Source: Actinomycetota bacterium
GTDB lineage: Bacteria; Actinomycetota; Nitriliruptoria; Nitriliruptorales; Nitriliruptoraceae
DNA: 64,000 nucleotides
Direction: 5' to 3'
NCBI GenBank assembly: GCA_019348135.1
Contig: JAHWJY010000003.1
Location: 1-64,000, forward strand
Shown piece by piece: positions 33,789-43,861 of the stretch. A program made the translations under genes and the position numbers. Position 1 is the first letter of the stretch. Every line of letters begins with the position of its first letter. The notes under the pieces were generated by a model that made no database searches, was not told the origin of the DNA, and saw only the letters and a program-made list of their open reading frames with translations.

Positions 33789-34316
33789 GTGGGAGACGGG
33801 TTCGGACCGGTCGGGCGGCAGCTCCGGCAGGGCGTCGGCGGGGAGCTCCGCGCGGAAGCGGAGGAGACCGAACGCCTCGCGGCGCTCGCTGCCCGCCGGC
33901 GACGATCCCTCGCCGACGTGGCCGCCGACCTGCTCGCGCGTGGCGACACCGTGGCCGTCGACGTGCCCGGCCGGCGCTTCACCGGTCGGGTGGTGCACGC
34001 GGCCGCGGACGTGATGCGGGTGCGCACCGTCAGCGGCGCCGTGGACGTCCCGCTGCGCGGGCCGGTCACGCTGAGCGTGGTCGAGCGCGCCCGCGCGGGT
34101 GGCGTCGACCACCCCGGGGGTCCGTCCTCGTTCCGCTCGCGGCTGCTCGAGCTCGAGCTCGAGGGCGCGGCCGTGGAGCTCGGCGACGCGGCCACGGGCG
34201 ACACGGTCGTCGGCCGGCTGACCGCGGTCGCCGTCGACCACGCCGTCGTGGTCGGGCCCGGCGGCACCGAGCGCTACGTGTCGCTCGCGGGGATCGCGTA
34301 CGTCCGCGTCCCGTAG
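33789..34316 (+). CDS. Conserved hypothetical protein
   Basis: ORF with GTG start at 33789 and well-behaved translation (SLADVAADLLARGDTVAVDVPGRRFTGRVVHAAADVMRVRT). Confidence 0.6.
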   Translation: MGDGFGPVGRQLRQGVGGELRAEAEETERLAALAARRRRSLADVAADLLARGDTVAVDVPGRRFTGRVVHAAADVMRVRTVSGAVDVPLRGPVTLSVVERARAGGVDHPGGPSSFRSRLLELELEGAAVELGDAATGDTVVGRLTAVAVDHAVVVGPGGTERYVSLAGIAYVRVP

Positions 34317-34317
34317 G

Positions 34318-34683
34318 TCACGTCAGCGTCATCGAGCGGCCCTCGGCCAGCGCCTCGACGATGCGGGCCGCGCCCACGATCTGGGCGCCGTCGATGACGT
34401 CGTCGCCCGTGATGCCGCGCTTCGTCGTGCAGGCCGAGCACAGCCACAGCTCCCCGCCGGCGTCGAGCAGCTGGCGGATGAGGTCGACGAGCGGCGGCAT
34501 GCCCTCCTCCTCGATGGTCTCGGCGTAGCCCGGCGTGCCGATGCGCACGGCCTCGGTGGTGCAGACCACCGTGGCGCGCTTGCCGCTGATCGCGGCCACG
34601 CTGGCGGCGATGAAGGGCACCGTGGCCCGTTCGGGCTCCGCTGCGCCGGCGGTGCAGGGGAACAGGAAGCGTTCGTCGGGCAC
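34318..34683 (-). CDS. DsrE/DsrF-like family protein
   Basis: FIAASVAAISGKRATVVCTTEAVRIGTPGYAETIEEEGMPPLVDLIRQLLDAGGELWLCSACTTKRGI. Confidence 0.78.
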   Translation of the reverse strand: MPDERFLFPCTAGAAEPERATVPFIAASVAAISGKRATVVCTTEAVRIGTPGYAETIEEEGMPPLVDLIRQLLDAGGELWLCSACTTKRGITGDDVIDGAQIVGAARIVEALAEGRSMTLT

Positions 34684-34781
34684 GTGCGGCTCCGTGGTCG
34701 GGAGGAGGCACGGTAGAGGGAACCGGGTCCGGCGGGCGGTCGTAGGCTCGACGCCCGGCCCCGACCCCCCGGGAGGCACCC

Positions 34782-36008
34782 GTGCCCGTCGCCCACGCCC
34801 GTCCCCTCGTCGTGCGCGGCCGCCTGGCGCAGCCGGACGGCCCCACCGCACCGGACGGGACGGTGATGGTCGAGGCCGGACGCGTGACGTACGCCGGCCC
34901 GTCCGGGTCGGCCCCACCCGCACCCGACGGCGCGTACGAGCTCCCGGTGGAGGGCACGATCGTGCCGGGTCTGGTCGACGCCCACGTGCACCTCACCTGC
35001 GACGGCGGGCCCGACCTCCAGGCCGAGGTGGAGGGTCTGGGGCCAGCGGCGCTGACGGTGAAGGCGCTCGCGAACGCGTGGCGCAGCCTCGCGCGGGGGG
35101 TGGTCGCGGTCCGGGACCTGGGCGCCCCCTGCGGCGAGGCCGTCGCCGTGGCGGAGGCCGTGGCCGAGGGTCGGCTGCACGGACCGGAGGTCGCGGCGGC
35201 CGGCCGCGCCCTCACGGCGCCCGGCGGCCACATCCCCTACCTCGGGCGCGTCGAACGGGGCGTCGAGGCCATGGGGCGCGCCGCCGAGGAGGAGCTGCGG
35301 GACGGCGCGGCCGGGATCAAGCTCGTGGCGACGGGCGGCATCCTCACGCGGGGGGTGCCGATCGGCAACCTCGCCTTCGAAGAGGACGAGCTCGCCGCCG
35401 CCGCGGAGGTGGCGCGCGCCGCCGGCGCGTGGGTGGCCGCGCACGTGATCGGCCTCGAGGGGACGAAGCGGGCGGTCCGGGCCGGGGCCACGACCCTCGA
35501 GCACGCCACCTTCGTCGACGACGAGGCGGTGGAGCTGATCCGCGACCGCGGGGTCGTGACCGTGGCGACCCTGAGCGCGCTCCACGCCATCCTGCGGCAC
35601 GGGCGCGCCGGCGGCGTGCCGGAGGAGTCGGTCCTCAAGGCCGAGTCGGTCCTCGAGATCCACACCGAGTCGATGCGGCGCGTCGCCGCCGCGGGTCTTT
35701 CGCTGGCGACCGGTACGGACGCGGGCACGCCGTTCAACCCGCACGGCGGCGTCGCGGCCGAGGCCCGCCTGCTCGTGCAGGAGGTGGGTCTGTCCCCGTC
35801 GGAGGCCTTCGCCGCGGCGACCACCGTGGCCGCCCGCTGCCTGGGACGCAGCGACCTCGGCCGGATCGTCGCCGGCGGCCCGGGCCACCTCCTCGTCGTC
35901 GAGGGCGACCCCGGGGACGACGTGACCGCGCTCGACCGCGTGCGGTCGGTCGTGTGGGGTGGCTTCCCGGTCGGGCCCCACCTCGCGAACCTCCTGCCGT
36001 TGTCGTAG
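34782..36008 (+). CDS. Amidohydrolase family protein (imidazolonepropionase/prolidase-like)
   Basis: GTIVPGLVDAHVHLTCDGG...WVAAHVIGLEGTKRAVRAGATTLEHATFVDDE...LATGTDAGTPFNPHG. Confidence 0.92.
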   Translation: MPVAHARPLVVRGRLAQPDGPTAPDGTVMVEAGRVTYAGPSGSAPPAPDGAYELPVEGTIVPGLVDAHVHLTCDGGPDLQAEVEGLGPAALTVKALANAWRSLARGVVAVRDLGAPCGEAVAVAEAVAEGRLHGPEVAAAGRALTAPGGHIPYLGRVERGVEAMGRAAEEELRDGAAGIKLVATGGILTRGVPIGNLAFEEDELAAAAEVARAAGAWVAAHVIGLEGTKRAVRAGATTLEHATFVDDEAVELIRDRGVVTVATLSALHAILRHGRAGGVPEESVLKAESVLEIHTESMRRVAAAGLSLATGTDAGTPFNPHGGVAAEARLLVQEVGLSPSEAFAAATTVAARCLGRSDLGRIVAGGPGHLLVVEGDPGDDVTALDRVRSVVWGGFPVGPHLANLLPLS

Positions 36009-36102
36009 CCTCCCAGGCCGCGCCGGCCCGGGAGCTGTCCATCCCCGCCGGCCCGACGCGCGGCCGACCGTCCCGGTCCGTGCCCCACGAGAGGGATCGT
36101 CC

Positions 36103-37428
36103 ATGCAGACGTCCACCTGGTCGCGCCGTGCCGCGGCGGCACTCGCGGTCGCGCTGCTCGCGGCTGGCTGCTCCACGGGCGGGGAGACGCCCGGCGACGA
36201 TGCCGGGACCGGGACCGACGCCTCCGTCGCTCCTCCCGACGAGCCCGGGGGGGACCCGACCCCGGAGGGCGACCCGACCGGCGAGGCCGACGGCCGGCTG
36301 GCGCTCGGGTACGTGCTCCCCGAGTCCGGACCGCTGGCGTTCCTGGGGCCACCGCAGATCGCCGGCATCGACCTGGCCATCGAGGACATCAACGCGGCCG
36401 GAGGCGTGCTCGGCGAGGACGTCACGCTGTCGGCCGGGGACGAGGCGGGCGACCCGGTCGTCGCCTCGCAGACCGCCCAGCGGCTCGTCGACGAGGGCGT
36501 CGACGCCATCGTCGGCGCGGCGTCGTCGGGCATGTCGCTGGCGCTGATCGACGGGGTCACCAACGCCGGCGTCGCGCAGTGCTCGGCCTCGAACACCTCC
36601 CCGACGTTCACGGACTACAGCGACAACGGCCTCTACTTCCGCACGGCCCCGTCCGACGCCCTGCACGGACCGGTCCTGGCGCGCACCATCGTCGACGACG
36701 GACACCGCGACGTCGCGATCCTCGCCCGCGCCGACGACTACGGGCAGGGTCTGATGACGGCCACCCGGGACGCACTCGAGCAGCAGGGTGCCAGCGTGGT
36801 GGCGGCGATCGTCTACGACCCGGAGGCCGCGAGCTTCACGTCCGAGGCGACCCAGGTCGTCAACGCCGGCGCGGATGCGGTGGCGCTGATCTCGTTCGCC
36901 GAGGGCGCCGAGATCATCACGGCGCTGATCGAGGCCGGCGCCGGTCCCGACGACATCGGGGTCTACGGCGCGGACGGCCTCCGGTCCAACGAGCTCGCGG
37001 ACCTGGTCGATCCCACCGACCCGTCCGTCCTGGAGGGCATGCGCGGGACCGCCCCGGCCGGGGACGTCTCCGAGGACCTGGTGCAGCGCCTGCGCGGGTC
37101 CTCGGAGCTGGAGGACACGAGCTACGCCGCGCACGCGTACGACTGCACGGTCATGCTGGCGCTGGCCGCCGTGGCCGCCGGCTCCGACGCCGGTCGGGAC
37201 CTCGCGGCGCAGATGGTCGCCATCTCCCGCGACGGCACCAAGTGCACGTCCTTCCGCGAGTGCAAGGGGCTGCTCGAGCGCGACGAGGACGTGGACTACG
37301 ACGGCGCCTCGGGGTCGGTCGACCTCCTGCCCCAGGGGGAGCCGGAGACGGGGACCTACGAGGTGTGGACGATCGACGGAGAAGGCGACGTCCGCACGGA
37401 CCGGACCGTCGAGGTCGGGTCGGACTGA
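36103..37428 (+). CDS. ABC transporter substrate-binding lipoprotein, branched-chain amino acid type
   Basis: Lipobox LLAAGCS; LALGYVLPESGPLAFLGPPQIAGIDLAIEDINAAGGVLGEDVTL; no permease/ATPase genes adjacent. Confidence 0.9.
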   Translation: MQTSTWSRRAAAALAVALLAAGCSTGGETPGDDAGTGTDASVAPPDEPGGDPTPEGDPTGEADGRLALGYVLPESGPLAFLGPPQIAGIDLAIEDINAAGGVLGEDVTLSAGDEAGDPVVASQTAQRLVDEGVDAIVGAASSGMSLALIDGVTNAGVAQCSASNTSPTFTDYSDNGLYFRTAPSDALHGPVLARTIVDDGHRDVAILARADDYGQGLMTATRDALEQQGASVVAAIVYDPEAASFTSEATQVVNAGADAVALISFAEGAEIITALIEAGAGPDDIGVYGADGLRSNELADLVDPTDPSVLEGMRGTAPAGDVSEDLVQRLRGSSELEDTSYAAHAYDCTVMLALAAVAAGSDAGRDLAAQMVAISRDGTKCTSFRECKGLLERDEDVDYDGASGSVDLLPQGEPETGTYEVWTIDGEGDVRTDRTVEVGSD

Positions 37429-37441
37429 CCCCGCGCCCGGC

Positions 37442-38167
37442 TCACGTCGCCGCCGGCTCGCCCACGAGCAGCCGCAGCACGTTCGGGTGCGCCAGGTCGG
37501 CGGCACCCGCCCCGACCCCGATGCGGGCGACGTCGAGCTCGGGCGCCGTCTGCACCGCCTCGGTGAGCTCGGCGATCAGCGCGGCGCCGGTCGCCGTGAC
37601 GAGCTCGGACGCGACGTCCGTGGCGACGAGCCGGTGGTCGCGGAGGAGCGCGACGACGGTCGGGCTCGGGACCTCGACCGCGCCCAGCGGCCGATCCACC
37701 CGACCGCTCCCCGTCGCGATGGGGCCGACGGTGATCCGCCGCAGCCCCAGGTCCGCCACGCCGGCGCAGGTGCCCACGACGTCCCCCAACCGGTCGAGGG
37801 TGCCGACCGTCGGGAACCGCACGCCGTCGACCGGCACGCCGGCGACGGACGCCTCGGCCTCGGCCAGCCGGCGGAACACGGCGTGGGCGCGGTCACGGAC
37901 GGCGTCGGGCAACCCCGCATCCTCGAGCAGCCTGCGGATGGCCGGCCAGGTCTCCGGCGTCGTCGTCCCGTGCGGAGGACGGACCCGGACGGACAGCGCC
38001 GGCGTCCCCGCACGACGGACCCGACCCCACGTCAGGCGGACGTCGCCCATGCCGAGCCGGTCGACCGCGTCCTGGATGCGCTCCAGCGACGCGCCGGCGT
38101 CGACGACGGCCCCGAGCCACATGTCGCCCGCAGCGCCGCTCGCGCACTCGAGGTGTGCCGTCGTCAC
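37442..38167 (-). CDS. LarC-like nickel insertion/pincer cofactor protein, N-terminal domain only
   Basis: HLECASGAAGDMWLGAVVDAGASLERI...GVRFPTVGTLDRLGDVVGTCAGVADLGLRRI...GRVDRPLGAVEVPSPTVVALL. Confidence 0.78.
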   Translation of the reverse strand: MTTAHLECASGAAGDMWLGAVVDAGASLERIQDAVDRLGMGDVRLTWGRVRRAGTPALSVRVRPPHGTTTPETWPAIRRLLEDAGLPDAVRDRAHAVFRRLAEAEASVAGVPVDGVRFPTVGTLDRLGDVVGTCAGVADLGLRRITVGPIATGSGRVDRPLGAVEVPSPTVVALLRDHRLVATDVASELVTATGAALIAELTEAVQTAPELDVARIGVGAGAADLAHPNVLRLLVGEPAAT

Positions 38168-38334
38168 CAGTCGCTCCGGACCCGGTCGGGGGGTCGCAGA
38201 CTACGGCGGAGCGGCCGGAGGACGGCACGCGAGCCGGTAGGCTCGGTGCCCGCCGGCGGGGTGGGAACGGGACGGACGTCGCGTCCGCCGCCAGTCCGGC
38301 CCCGGCGGGTCATCCGCAGCGATCAGGGGACGCC

Positions 38335-38883
38335 GTGATCCTTCCCGAAGCGACCATGGGCGTGCTCGTCCTCGCGACGGCGGCCGTGGTCGTCCTCCTC
38401 CTCGGCGTCGTCGTGGTGCTGGCCGTGCGGCTGGCCCGCCTGCGGTCCGCGTACGCCTCGGCGCTCGATCCGGCGCGGCGGGAGGACCTCTTCCAGGCGG
38501 TCCAGCGCCAGGCCGAGGACCTCGACGGGCTCCGCCGCGACGTCGGCATCGTGCACGACAACACCGAGCAGCTGCGGTCCCTCCTCCGCGAGGCCGTCAG
38601 TCGGGTCGGGATCGTTCGCTACGACGCCTTCGCGGACATGGGGGGCGCGCTGTCCTTCTCCGCCGCGCTGCTCGACGAGGACGGCCACGGCGTCGTCCTC
38701 AGCGCGATCAACGGACGGTCCGAGACCCGCGCGTACGCCAAGCCGCTCGTGGCCGGTGCCAGCCAGTACAACCTGTCGCAGGAGGAGCTCGCCGCGATCG
38801 AGGCCGCGATGGCCGGCAGCAAGGGACAGCAGGGCGGGGCGGCTCCGGCCGGTCGCCGGGGGCGACGACGGGACGCGTCGTGA
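38335..38883 (+). CDS. DUF4446 family protein
   Basis: Single TM, then VGIVRYDAFADMGGALSFSAALLDEDGHGVVLSAINGRSETRAYAKPL. Confidence 0.87.
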   Translation: MILPEATMGVLVLATAAVVVLLLGVVVVLAVRLARLRSAYASALDPARREDLFQAVQRQAEDLDGLRRDVGIVHDNTEQLRSLLREAVSRVGIVRYDAFADMGGALSFSAALLDEDGHGVVLSAINGRSETRAYAKPLVAGASQYNLSQEELAAIEAAMAGSKGQQGGAAPAGRRGRRRDAS

Positions 38884-39803
38884 CGGTCGCGTTCCTCGGC
38901 CCGGAGGGCACGTTCACCGAGACCGCGGCACGGCTCATCACCGGCGGCGAGGGCGACCTGCGGGCGCTGGGTGACATCACCGAGGTCTTCCGTGCGGTCG
39001 AGGAGGGCGAGGTCCAGCGCGGCGTCGTCCCGATCGAGAACACCCTCGAGGGATCGGTGACGGCGACCCTCGACGCCCTCGCCTTCGACACCGAGCTCCT
39101 GATCGAGGCGGAGCTCGAGATCCCGATCGCGCTCGTGGTCGCGGTCGCGTCCGGCGCCGGCCTCGACGCCGTCGAGGCGGTCCACAGCCATCCCGTCGCG
39201 CTCGCGTCCTGCCGGCGGTGGCTCGCCTCCAACCTCGCCGGCGTGGAGCGCGTGCCGGCGACCTCCACCGCGCGCGCCGCCCAGCTCGTGGCCGAGGACG
39301 GGGGGACGTCGCTCGCCGCCATCGTCAACCCCCTCGCCGCGGAGCGGTACGGGCTCGACGTGGTGGCCCGCAACGTGGCCGACGTCCAGGGCAACTCCAC
39401 GCGCTTCATCGTGGTCGGACGGGCCTTGCCCGAACCGACCGGTTGGGACAAGACCTCGGTCGTGGTCTTCATCGAGGAGAACCGGCCCGGCGCGCTGCTG
39501 AAGCTGCTCGAGATCTTCGCCGAGCGCGACCTCAACCTCACGAAGATCGAGTCCCGCCCGACCAAGGCCGAGCTCGGCGAGTACTGCTTCTTCCTCGACG
39601 TCGAGGGCCACCTCGCCGGCGAACGCGTCGGGGACGCGCTGTCCGCGGTCCACCGGACCCACCGGGCGGTCAAGGTCCTGGGCTCCTACCGCCGCTCCGG
39701 GGCGCGCCGGACCGACGAGGCCGAGCGCATCGCGGCCGACGACGACTCGTACCGGGCCGCGGCGGCCTGGCTGACGGACTGGCGTGCGCGCATCGGCCGC
39801 TGA
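38880..39803 (+). CDS. pheA: Prephenate dehydratase
   Basis: TVAFLGPEGTFTETAARL...GVVPIENTLEGSVTATLDAL...NSTRFIVVGR; C-terminal ACT domain GALLKLLEIFAERDLNLTKIESRPTK. Confidence 0.96.
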   Translation: MTVAFLGPEGTFTETAARLITGGEGDLRALGDITEVFRAVEEGEVQRGVVPIENTLEGSVTATLDALAFDTELLIEAELEIPIALVVAVASGAGLDAVEAVHSHPVALASCRRWLASNLAGVERVPATSTARAAQLVAEDGGTSLAAIVNPLAAERYGLDVVARNVADVQGNSTRFIVVGRALPEPTGWDKTSVVVFIEENRPGALLKLLEIFAERDLNLTKIESRPTKAELGEYCFFLDVEGHLAGERVGDALSAVHRTHRAVKVLGSYRRSGARRTDEAERIAADDDSYRAAAAWLTDWRARIGR

Positions 39804-39873
39804 GGCCGGCCCGGGCAGGACCACCGTCCCCGGACGTCGAAGGACGCCCCGACACCGAGGCGGGACGACGACG

Positions 39874-41373
39874 ATGACGAGGCGGGCGGCGGGACGGGCA
39901 CGACGGACCTGGGGGTCGGCGTTCGCGACGGCCGTGCTCGCCGTCGGCCTGGTGGGCTTCGCCCCGGCCGAGGTGCGCCGTGACGCCCCGGCGGTCGGCG
40001 AGACCGACCTGTTCAACCTCGAGCACGTCTACAACTTCAACATCGAAGCGTCCGAGTGGGACCTCGAGGCCGCCGACCACGACGTCGACGAGCAGGGCAC
40101 GGACCTCGAGTTCTTCACGACCGAGGTCGACGGGGTCGCGCGCGACTACGCGGTGGTCGGCGGCTACAGCCGCGGCGCCTACATCTTCGACATCACCGAC
40201 CCGGCCGCCACCGAGCTGGCCCAGTTCGTCCCCTGCGCCCAGCCGCGCAACGACGTCGCCGTGGGCCAGTACGAGGTCGACGGTGACCAGCGGACGTTCA
40301 TCGGCCTGTCGCTGCAGCGCGGGACCGTCTGCGCGGAGGCCGGCCCGGTCGTCAACGACGGTCCGTCGGGCGGCTTCGCGTTCTTCGACGTGACCGACCC
40401 CACCCAGCCGGCCGTCGGGCTCGGCGCGGTCCAGGTCGGCTTCGGCGGCGTGCACAACCTGGTCTTCCACCCCACGGAGCCGCTGGCCTACATCTGGAAC
40501 GGTGCGCTCCCCGGTGCGGTGAGCTCGATCCCGATCGTCGACTTCAGCGACCTGTCGGCGATCACCGTGTCCGAGGGGCCGACGACGCTGGGCGGACCGC
40601 ACGACGGCGAGCTCTCCCCCGACGGGACGCGGCTGTACGTGGCGAGCGAGAACAACTACGAGATCTTCGACAACACCGACCCGCGGAACCCGGTCCGCAT
40701 CGGCGCGTTCACGCCCAACATCGGCACCTACGCCCACGGGTACTTCCCGACGCCCGACGGCCGGCTGGCGATCACGAACAACGAGTCGCTGGCGCTCGGC
40801 GGGTTCTTCCGGGCCAACAGCGGGGTGTGCCCCGGCGAGGGGCTGGCCTTCTACGACACCTCCGATCCCGGGGCCGTGGTGGCGCCGCTCGGCTACTTCG
40901 CGCCGCCCGTCCAGGGCCAGACCGACGCCCGGGCGTGCACGTCCCACTTCGGCCGCATCGCCGACAACAACCAGGTCATGACGATCGGCTGGTACATCCT
41001 CGGGACCCGGGTCATCGACTTCTCGGACCCCTCGGCCCCGCGCGAGATCGGCGCGGCCACCATCGCCGACGAGGAGGACGACCCGACCGAGGGTGGGAGC
41101 GAGGCGTGGTCCTCGAAGACCTACGAGGGGCCGTACGTCTACGTCGGCGACCTCCGGCGTGGGTTCGACGTGTTCCGCTGGAGCGGACCGACCTGTGGCC
41201 CCGACCACGCGGCGCCCGGCGCCTGGCCCTGGGCCGACGGCTGGACCCCGGACTGCGTCCCGGACGGCCGCGCGACCCTCGTCGAGCCGACCACCGCCAT
41301 GGCCCCCGACCCCCGCGAGCTCGAGGTGCGCGCACCGGTCGGGGCGGGGTCCGGCTACAGCTGCGCGATCTGA
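39874..41373 (+). CDS. Secreted LVIVD-type beta-propeller protein, paralogue of 22445-23818
   Basis: Signal peptide; GAYIFDITDPAATELAQF, GFAFFDVTDPTQPAVG, TRVIDFSDPSAPREIG, YVYVGDLRRGFDVFRWSG. Confidence 0.8.
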   Translation: MTRRAAGRARRTWGSAFATAVLAVGLVGFAPAEVRRDAPAVGETDLFNLEHVYNFNIEASEWDLEAADHDVDEQGTDLEFFTTEVDGVARDYAVVGGYSRGAYIFDITDPAATELAQFVPCAQPRNDVAVGQYEVDGDQRTFIGLSLQRGTVCAEAGPVVNDGPSGGFAFFDVTDPTQPAVGLGAVQVGFGGVHNLVFHPTEPLAYIWNGALPGAVSSIPIVDFSDLSAITVSEGPTTLGGPHDGELSPDGTRLYVASENNYEIFDNTDPRNPVRIGAFTPNIGTYAHGYFPTPDGRLAITNNESLALGGFFRANSGVCPGEGLAFYDTSDPGAVVAPLGYFAPPVQGQTDARACTSHFGRIADNNQVMTIGWYILGTRVIDFSDPSAPREIGAATIADEEDDPTEGGSEAWSSKTYEGPYVYVGDLRRGFDVFRWSGPTCGPDHAAPGAWPWADGWTPDCVPDGRATLVEPTTAMAPDPRELEVRAPVGAGSGYSCAI

Positions 41374-41385
41374 CCGCGGGCCGAC

Positions 41386-42390
41386 CTACGGGCGTCGCAC
41401 ACGCGCGATGCTGCGGCGGTCGAAGAGCGACGACAGGTAGAGCCAGCCGCCGTGCTCGCGCACGCCGGTGACGAGCGGGTAGACGGAGCCGTCGCCGGCG
41501 AGGACGTCCGTCACGTCGCCGTGCTCGTCCAGGCCGACCACCAGCGAGACGGGGTTGGCGGAGGGACGCAGCTGCTCGGGCAGCGCTGCCGCGATCCGCC
41601 GCAGGACCGGGGCGCGCGGGAGGATCAGGTCCAGGGCGGCGACGCGCAACGAGGGCACGGCGCACCAGATCGTGCCGTCCGGGGCGGTCGACAGGTTGTC
41701 CGGCATCCCGGGGAGCGGCGTGCTGAAGGGCTCGGTCGCCCCCGCCGACGGACCGGTCAGCACCACCCGGTGGAGGGCGTAGCGGCCCGTCTCCGCGACG
41801 ACGGCGAACGTCTCGTCCGCGGACAGCGTCACCCCGTTCGCGAAGACGAGCCCCGCGTGCAGCCGGTCGACCTCTCCCGAGGACGGGTCCAGGCGCCACA
41901 GCGAGCCCGTGGCCGACTGCTCCATGAGGTCGAGCTCGTGGTCGGCGAGCGTGAACCGGCGCGTCGACTCCGTGAACAGGATGGTCCCGTCGTTGCGGAC
42001 CGCGGCGTTGTTGGTGAGGACCAGCGGCCGCCCCTCGACCTCGGTGAGCAGCACCTCGCGGCGGCCGTCGTCGGGATCCACGAGCACCAGACCGTGGTCC
42101 GCGTGGCAGCACAGGATGCGCCCGTCGGGCATGACCTCGACGCCGAGCACCTGCCCGCCGCCGAGCTCCGCGACGACGGCGGGCTCGCCACCCCCGGCCG
42201 GGAAGCGCACCAGCCGGCCGTCGCTGAGGCCGGTGAGCACGCGGCCCTCCGCGTCGACCGCCACGTCCTCCGGTCCCTTCGCCGGGACCTCCCAGCGCTC
42301 GACGGCGTCGAGGCTGGCGGTGGGCGCCCACTCGCCCGCGAGGCCGGGATCCTGCGGCGGGGTCCAACGTTCGGGTCGGATCTTCGGCAT
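41386..42390 (-). CDS. SMP-30/gluconolactonase/strictosidine synthase-like beta-propeller
   Basis: GPEDVAVDAEGRVLTGLSDGRLVRF...LVLTNNAAVRNDGTILFTESTRRFTL...GLVFANGVTLSADETFAVVAETGRY...MPDNLSTAPDGTIWCAV. Confidence 0.92.
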   Translation of the reverse strand: MPKIRPERWTPPQDPGLAGEWAPTASLDAVERWEVPAKGPEDVAVDAEGRVLTGLSDGRLVRFPAGGGEPAVVAELGGGQVLGVEVMPDGRILCCHADHGLVLVDPDDGRREVLLTEVEGRPLVLTNNAAVRNDGTILFTESTRRFTLADHELDLMEQSATGSLWRLDPSSGEVDRLHAGLVFANGVTLSADETFAVVAETGRYALHRVVLTGPSAGATEPFSTPLPGMPDNLSTAPDGTIWCAVPSLRVAALDLILPRAPVLRRIAAALPEQLRPSANPVSLVVGLDEHGDVTDVLAGDGSVYPLVTGVREHGGWLYLSSLFDRRSIARVRRP

Positions 42391-42444
42391 CAGCTCTCCT
42401 CGTGGCGTCGGAAGCGCGGTGCGGGACGGGTTAGCCTCGCGGCC

Positions 42445-43704
42445 ATGATCGACGTGAAGCTGCTCCGAGAGGATCCCGAGGGGGTCGCCGTCGCGCTCGG
42501 CCGCCGAGGCTACGCCCGCGAGGACGTGGACCGCATGGTCGCGCTCGACCGCCGCCGCCGCGAGCTCATCGCCGAGGTGGACACGGCGCGCAACGAGCAG
42601 AAGACCGCGTCGAAGCTGATCGGCCAGGCATCCCCCGACGAGCGCCAGGCCCTGATCGACGCGGCGGCGGCGGTGAAGGAGCGCGTGGCGGCGCTCGAGG
42701 GGCAGCTCGCCGCGGCCGAGGAGGCGTTCGGAACCGCTCTCGCGTCGGTGCCGAACCTGCCCCACCCGGATGCCCCGGACGGTCACGAGGGGGACGGCGT
42801 CGTGCTCCGCACGGTGGGTACGCGTCCCACCTTCGACTTCGACGTCCGCGACCACGTCGACCTGCTCGAGGCGGCCGACGCGGTCGACCTCGCGCGTGGC
42901 GCCCGCGTCTCCGGCGCCCGGTTCGCCTACCTCAAGGGACCCGGCGCCCTGCTCGAGTTCGCGCTCGTGCGCTACGCGATGGACATCGCCCAGGCGCACG
43001 GGCACGTGCCGGTGATCCCGCCGGTGCTGGTCCGCGAGCCCGCGATGTACGGGACGGGGTTCCTGCCGACCGACGAGCAGCAGATCTTCAAGACCGCGGA
43101 CGACGACCTGTACCTGACCGGCACGGCCGAGGTCCCGCTGGCCGCGCTGCACATGGAGGAGATCCTCGACCCCGACGAGCTGCCCATCCGCTACGTCGGC
43201 TTCTCGACCTGCTTCCGCCGCGAGGCGGGCACCTACGGCAAGGACACCCGCGGCATCTTCCGGGTGCACCAGTTCGACAAGGTGGAGCTGTTCAGCTTCG
43301 TCGCGCCGGACGCCAGCAGCGACGAGCACGAGCGGCTGCTCGCCATCGAGGAGGAGGTGCTGGCCGGCCTCGGGCTGCACTACCAGGTGGTCGACATCCC
43401 GGTCGGCGACCTGGGCGCGTCCGCGGCGCGCAAGTTCGACATCGAGGCGTGGCTGCCGGGCCAGGAGGCGTACCGCGAGCTCACCTCGACGTCGAACACC
43501 ACCGATTACCAGGCCCGTCGTCTCCGCGCCCGCATGCGGGCCGAGGGCGACAACGTCCTGCTCCACACGCTGAACGGCACCGCGCTGGCGGTCGGGCGCA
43601 CGATCATCGCGGTCGTCGAGACCCACCAGCGCGAGGACGGGACCGTCGCCGTGCCGGAGCGGCTCCAGCCGTACCTCGGCACCGACGTCCTCCTGCGCCG
43701 CTAG
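42445..43704 (+). CDS. serS: Seryl-tRNA synthetase
   Basis: MIDVKLLREDPEGVAVALGRRG...GTAEVPLAALHMEEILDPDELPIRYVGFSTCFRREAGTYGKDTRGIFRVHQFDKVE. Confidence 0.98.
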   Translation: MIDVKLLREDPEGVAVALGRRGYAREDVDRMVALDRRRRELIAEVDTARNEQKTASKLIGQASPDERQALIDAAAAVKERVAALEGQLAAAEEAFGTALASVPNLPHPDAPDGHEGDGVVLRTVGTRPTFDFDVRDHVDLLEAADAVDLARGARVSGARFAYLKGPGALLEFALVRYAMDIAQAHGHVPVIPPVLVREPAMYGTGFLPTDEQQIFKTADDDLYLTGTAEVPLAALHMEEILDPDELPIRYVGFSTCFRREAGTYGKDTRGIFRVHQFDKVELFSFVAPDASSDEHERLLAIEEEVLAGLGLHYQVVDIPVGDLGASAARKFDIEAWLPGQEAYRELTSTSNTTDYQARRLRARMRAEGDNVLLHTLNGTALAVGRTIIAVVETHQREDGTVAVPERLQPYLGTDVLLRR

Positions 43705-43861
43705 CCCGTCCTGCGACGCCCCCGGCCGCGTGGCCACCGCCGGTGGCCGACACCCCCTCCGGACGGACGCGGGGGGGCCGACGGGGCGCGCCTCACCCTG
43801 CGTACCGTCGAGTGCGTCGCTCCCGCCCCGGACGCGACCCCCGACGCGCACGAGGTCGCCG

